From the NCBI RefSeq assembly GCF_003852895.1, contig NZ_QUSW01000004.1, positions 1-64,000 of the forward strand: a DNA stretch of 64,000 bases, in the 5' to 3' direction. This DNA comes from Rhizobacter terrae (GTDB lineage Bacteria; Pseudomonadota; Gammaproteobacteria; Burkholderiales; Burkholderiaceae_C). Shown in pieces: positions 63,268 through 64,000 of this stretch. The notes below the pieces were generated by a model. That model saw only the letters and a program-made list of their open reading frames with translations. It did not search any database and was not told the DNA's origin. The translations under genes were made by a program, and so were the position numbers. Each line of letters opens with the position of its first letter. Within the stretch, counting starts at the first letter, position 1.

Positions 63268-63525
63268 ATGAAGCACATCAATGGGACTGGCATGCATCAC
63301 GAGTCGCGAAGACGAGCCCAGTTCTCTGCCGAATATCGCATCAGCCTTTCGGGAATCTCGTACTCAGGCAGCATCACCTTGGACGGGTGCAGACCGGCCG
63401 CGTTCAGGGGTCACATGAGCTGGACCCCTGGGACGATTTGGCCCGCTCGCGCCGTCGAGCGCGACGTGCGCGAGACGATTCAATATCTCGATGTCGAGAA
63501 GCTGCTGATAGGTGCGCCCGAATGA
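63268..63525 (+). CDS. Hypothetical protein, 85 residues
   Basis: An 85-residue basic N-terminus followed by a beta-rich stretch (FSAEYRISLSGISYSGSITLDG) and a C-terminal helix (AVERDVRETIQYLDVEKLL). It has no signal peptide or cysteine motif and no recognised family. The start is uncertain; an internal ATG lies eight codons downstream. It is the last of three small genes in a stretch of lower GC before rimO. Confidence 0.4.
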   Translation: MKHINGTGMHHESRRRAQFSAEYRISLSGISYSGSITLDGCRPAAFRGHMSWTPGTIWPARAVERDVRETIQYLDVEKLLIGAPE

Positions 63526-63537
63526 CTGCGTGACAAC

Positions 63538-64000
63538 TCAGACCGGCTGCCCAATCAGGTCATGCCCCTGCGTCCCCACGATCCGCGCCTTCGTGAACTC
63601 CCCCACCTTGAGCGTTTTCGAAGCCTTCTCCGGCGGCAGCAACTTCACCACGCCATCGATCTCGGGCGCATCGGCATAGGTGCGACCGACGCCGCCCTTG
63701 CGGCCGAGCGCGGGCGCTGAATCGACGAGCACTTGCATCGTCGCGCCCACACGCTCGCGCAGCTTGGCGGCAGACACCTCTTCGGCCACCTGCATGAACC
63801 GCGCACGACGCTCTTCCCGCACCTCGGCCGGCAGCATGCCGGGCAAGTCGTTCGCCGTCGCTCCTTCCACCGGCGAGTAGGCAAAACATCCCGCCCGGTC
63901 GATCCGCGCCTCGCGCATGAACTGCAGCAGGTGTTCGAACTCCGCTTCCGTCTCACCCGGGAAGCCGGCGATGAAGGTGCTGCGCACCACGATCTCCGGG
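63538..64000 (-). CDS. rimO: Ribosomal protein uS12 methylthiotransferase (partial, N-terminus beyond the right edge)
   Basis: Only the last 153 or so codons are in the window. They begin [18 protein letters not shown], the conserved segment within the radical-SAM domain of RimO, and continue with [18 protein letters not shown] and the C-terminal TRAM domain ([31 protein letters not shown]). RimO adds a methylthio group to Asp88 of ribosomal protein S12. The iron-sulfur cysteines lie outside the window. Confidence 0.93.
   Translation of the reverse strand, partial: PEIVVRSTFIAGFPGETEAEFEHLLQFMREARIDRAGCFAYSPVEGATANDLPGMLPAEVREERRARFMQVAEEVSAAKLRERVGATMQVLVDSAPALGRKGGVGRTYADAPEIDGVVKLLPPEKASKTLKVGEFTKARIVGTQGHDLIGQPV

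Overview
The window reads as chromosomal DNA of a high-GC (about 65-70 % by eye) betaproteobacterium of the order Burkholderiales, most likely a free-living member of the Comamonadaceae/Sphaerotilaceae. The basis is the guaB-MFS-guaA, rnfH-ratA and divergent smpB arrangement, Xanthomonas-like TonB receptors and a tonB-exbB-exbD-exbD set. This is inferred from gene content only; no rRNA or other taxonomic marker is present. I see no insertion sequence, prophage, CRISPR array, tRNA or rRNA. Both edge genes are cut: a secreted TPR-like protein at the left and rimO at the right.

Layout. (1) 1-6.0 kb, minus strand: a TonB-dependent receptor followed by tonB, exbB, two exbD genes and a secreted protein, i.e. 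an outer-membrane energy-transduction module. (2) 6.2-14.9 kb, minus strand: a Yej/Opp-like peptide ABC importer (lipoprotein binder, two permeases, one fused double ATPase) downstream of ldcA (murein L,D-carboxypeptidase) and tadA. Short motifs are shared between its leader and the gap behind it, and the leader holds a terminator-like hairpin. (3) 14.9-21.9 kb: housekeeping genes thpR, guaA, an MFS efflux gene, guaB, a DUF4124 protein, rnfH, ratA and smpB. (4) 21.9-32.8 kb, plus strand: five tightly packed large genes (DUF4132, MoxR-type AAA ATPase, DUF5682, VWA, SWIM zinc finger), collinear with the uncharacterised E. coli yehI/yehL/yehM/yehP/yehQ set. This is the best candidate in the window for a poorly described system. 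(5) 32.8-39.8 kb: cystathionine beta-lyase-like enzyme, AcpA-type phosphoesterase lipoprotein, GH18 chitinase lipoprotein and a TonB-Xanth-Caul-type receptor. (6) 40-49 kb: di-heme peroxidase, MATE exporter, orphan sugar-binding protein, aldo/keto reductase, TPR-GGDEF protein, and a LysR regulator divergent from a dehydrogenase. (7) 49.3-51.8 kb: a complete modABC plus short-modE molybdate operon. (8) 51.8-58.1 kb: CHASE3-PAS-GGDEF protein, AraC regulator, small secreted protein, DapA-family aldolase/lyase and a type II NADH dehydrogenase. (9) 58.2-61.0 kb: 3-hydroxybutyrate dehydrogenase, acetoacetate decarboxylase and patatin, a ketone-body/PHB-linked operon. (10) 61-64 kb: aroG-type DAHP synthase, three small hypothetical genes of lower GC, and the end of rimO.

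How the parts may work together: the two TonB receptors with the TonB/ExbBD motor, the secreted chitinase and the peptide importer next to ldcA suggest scavenging of polymer- or cell-wall-derived oligomers. The mod operon would supply molybdate for molybdoenzymes that are not encoded here. The bdhA-adc-patatin operon would handle acetoacetate and hydroxybutyrate. These joint roles are inferences from gene order.
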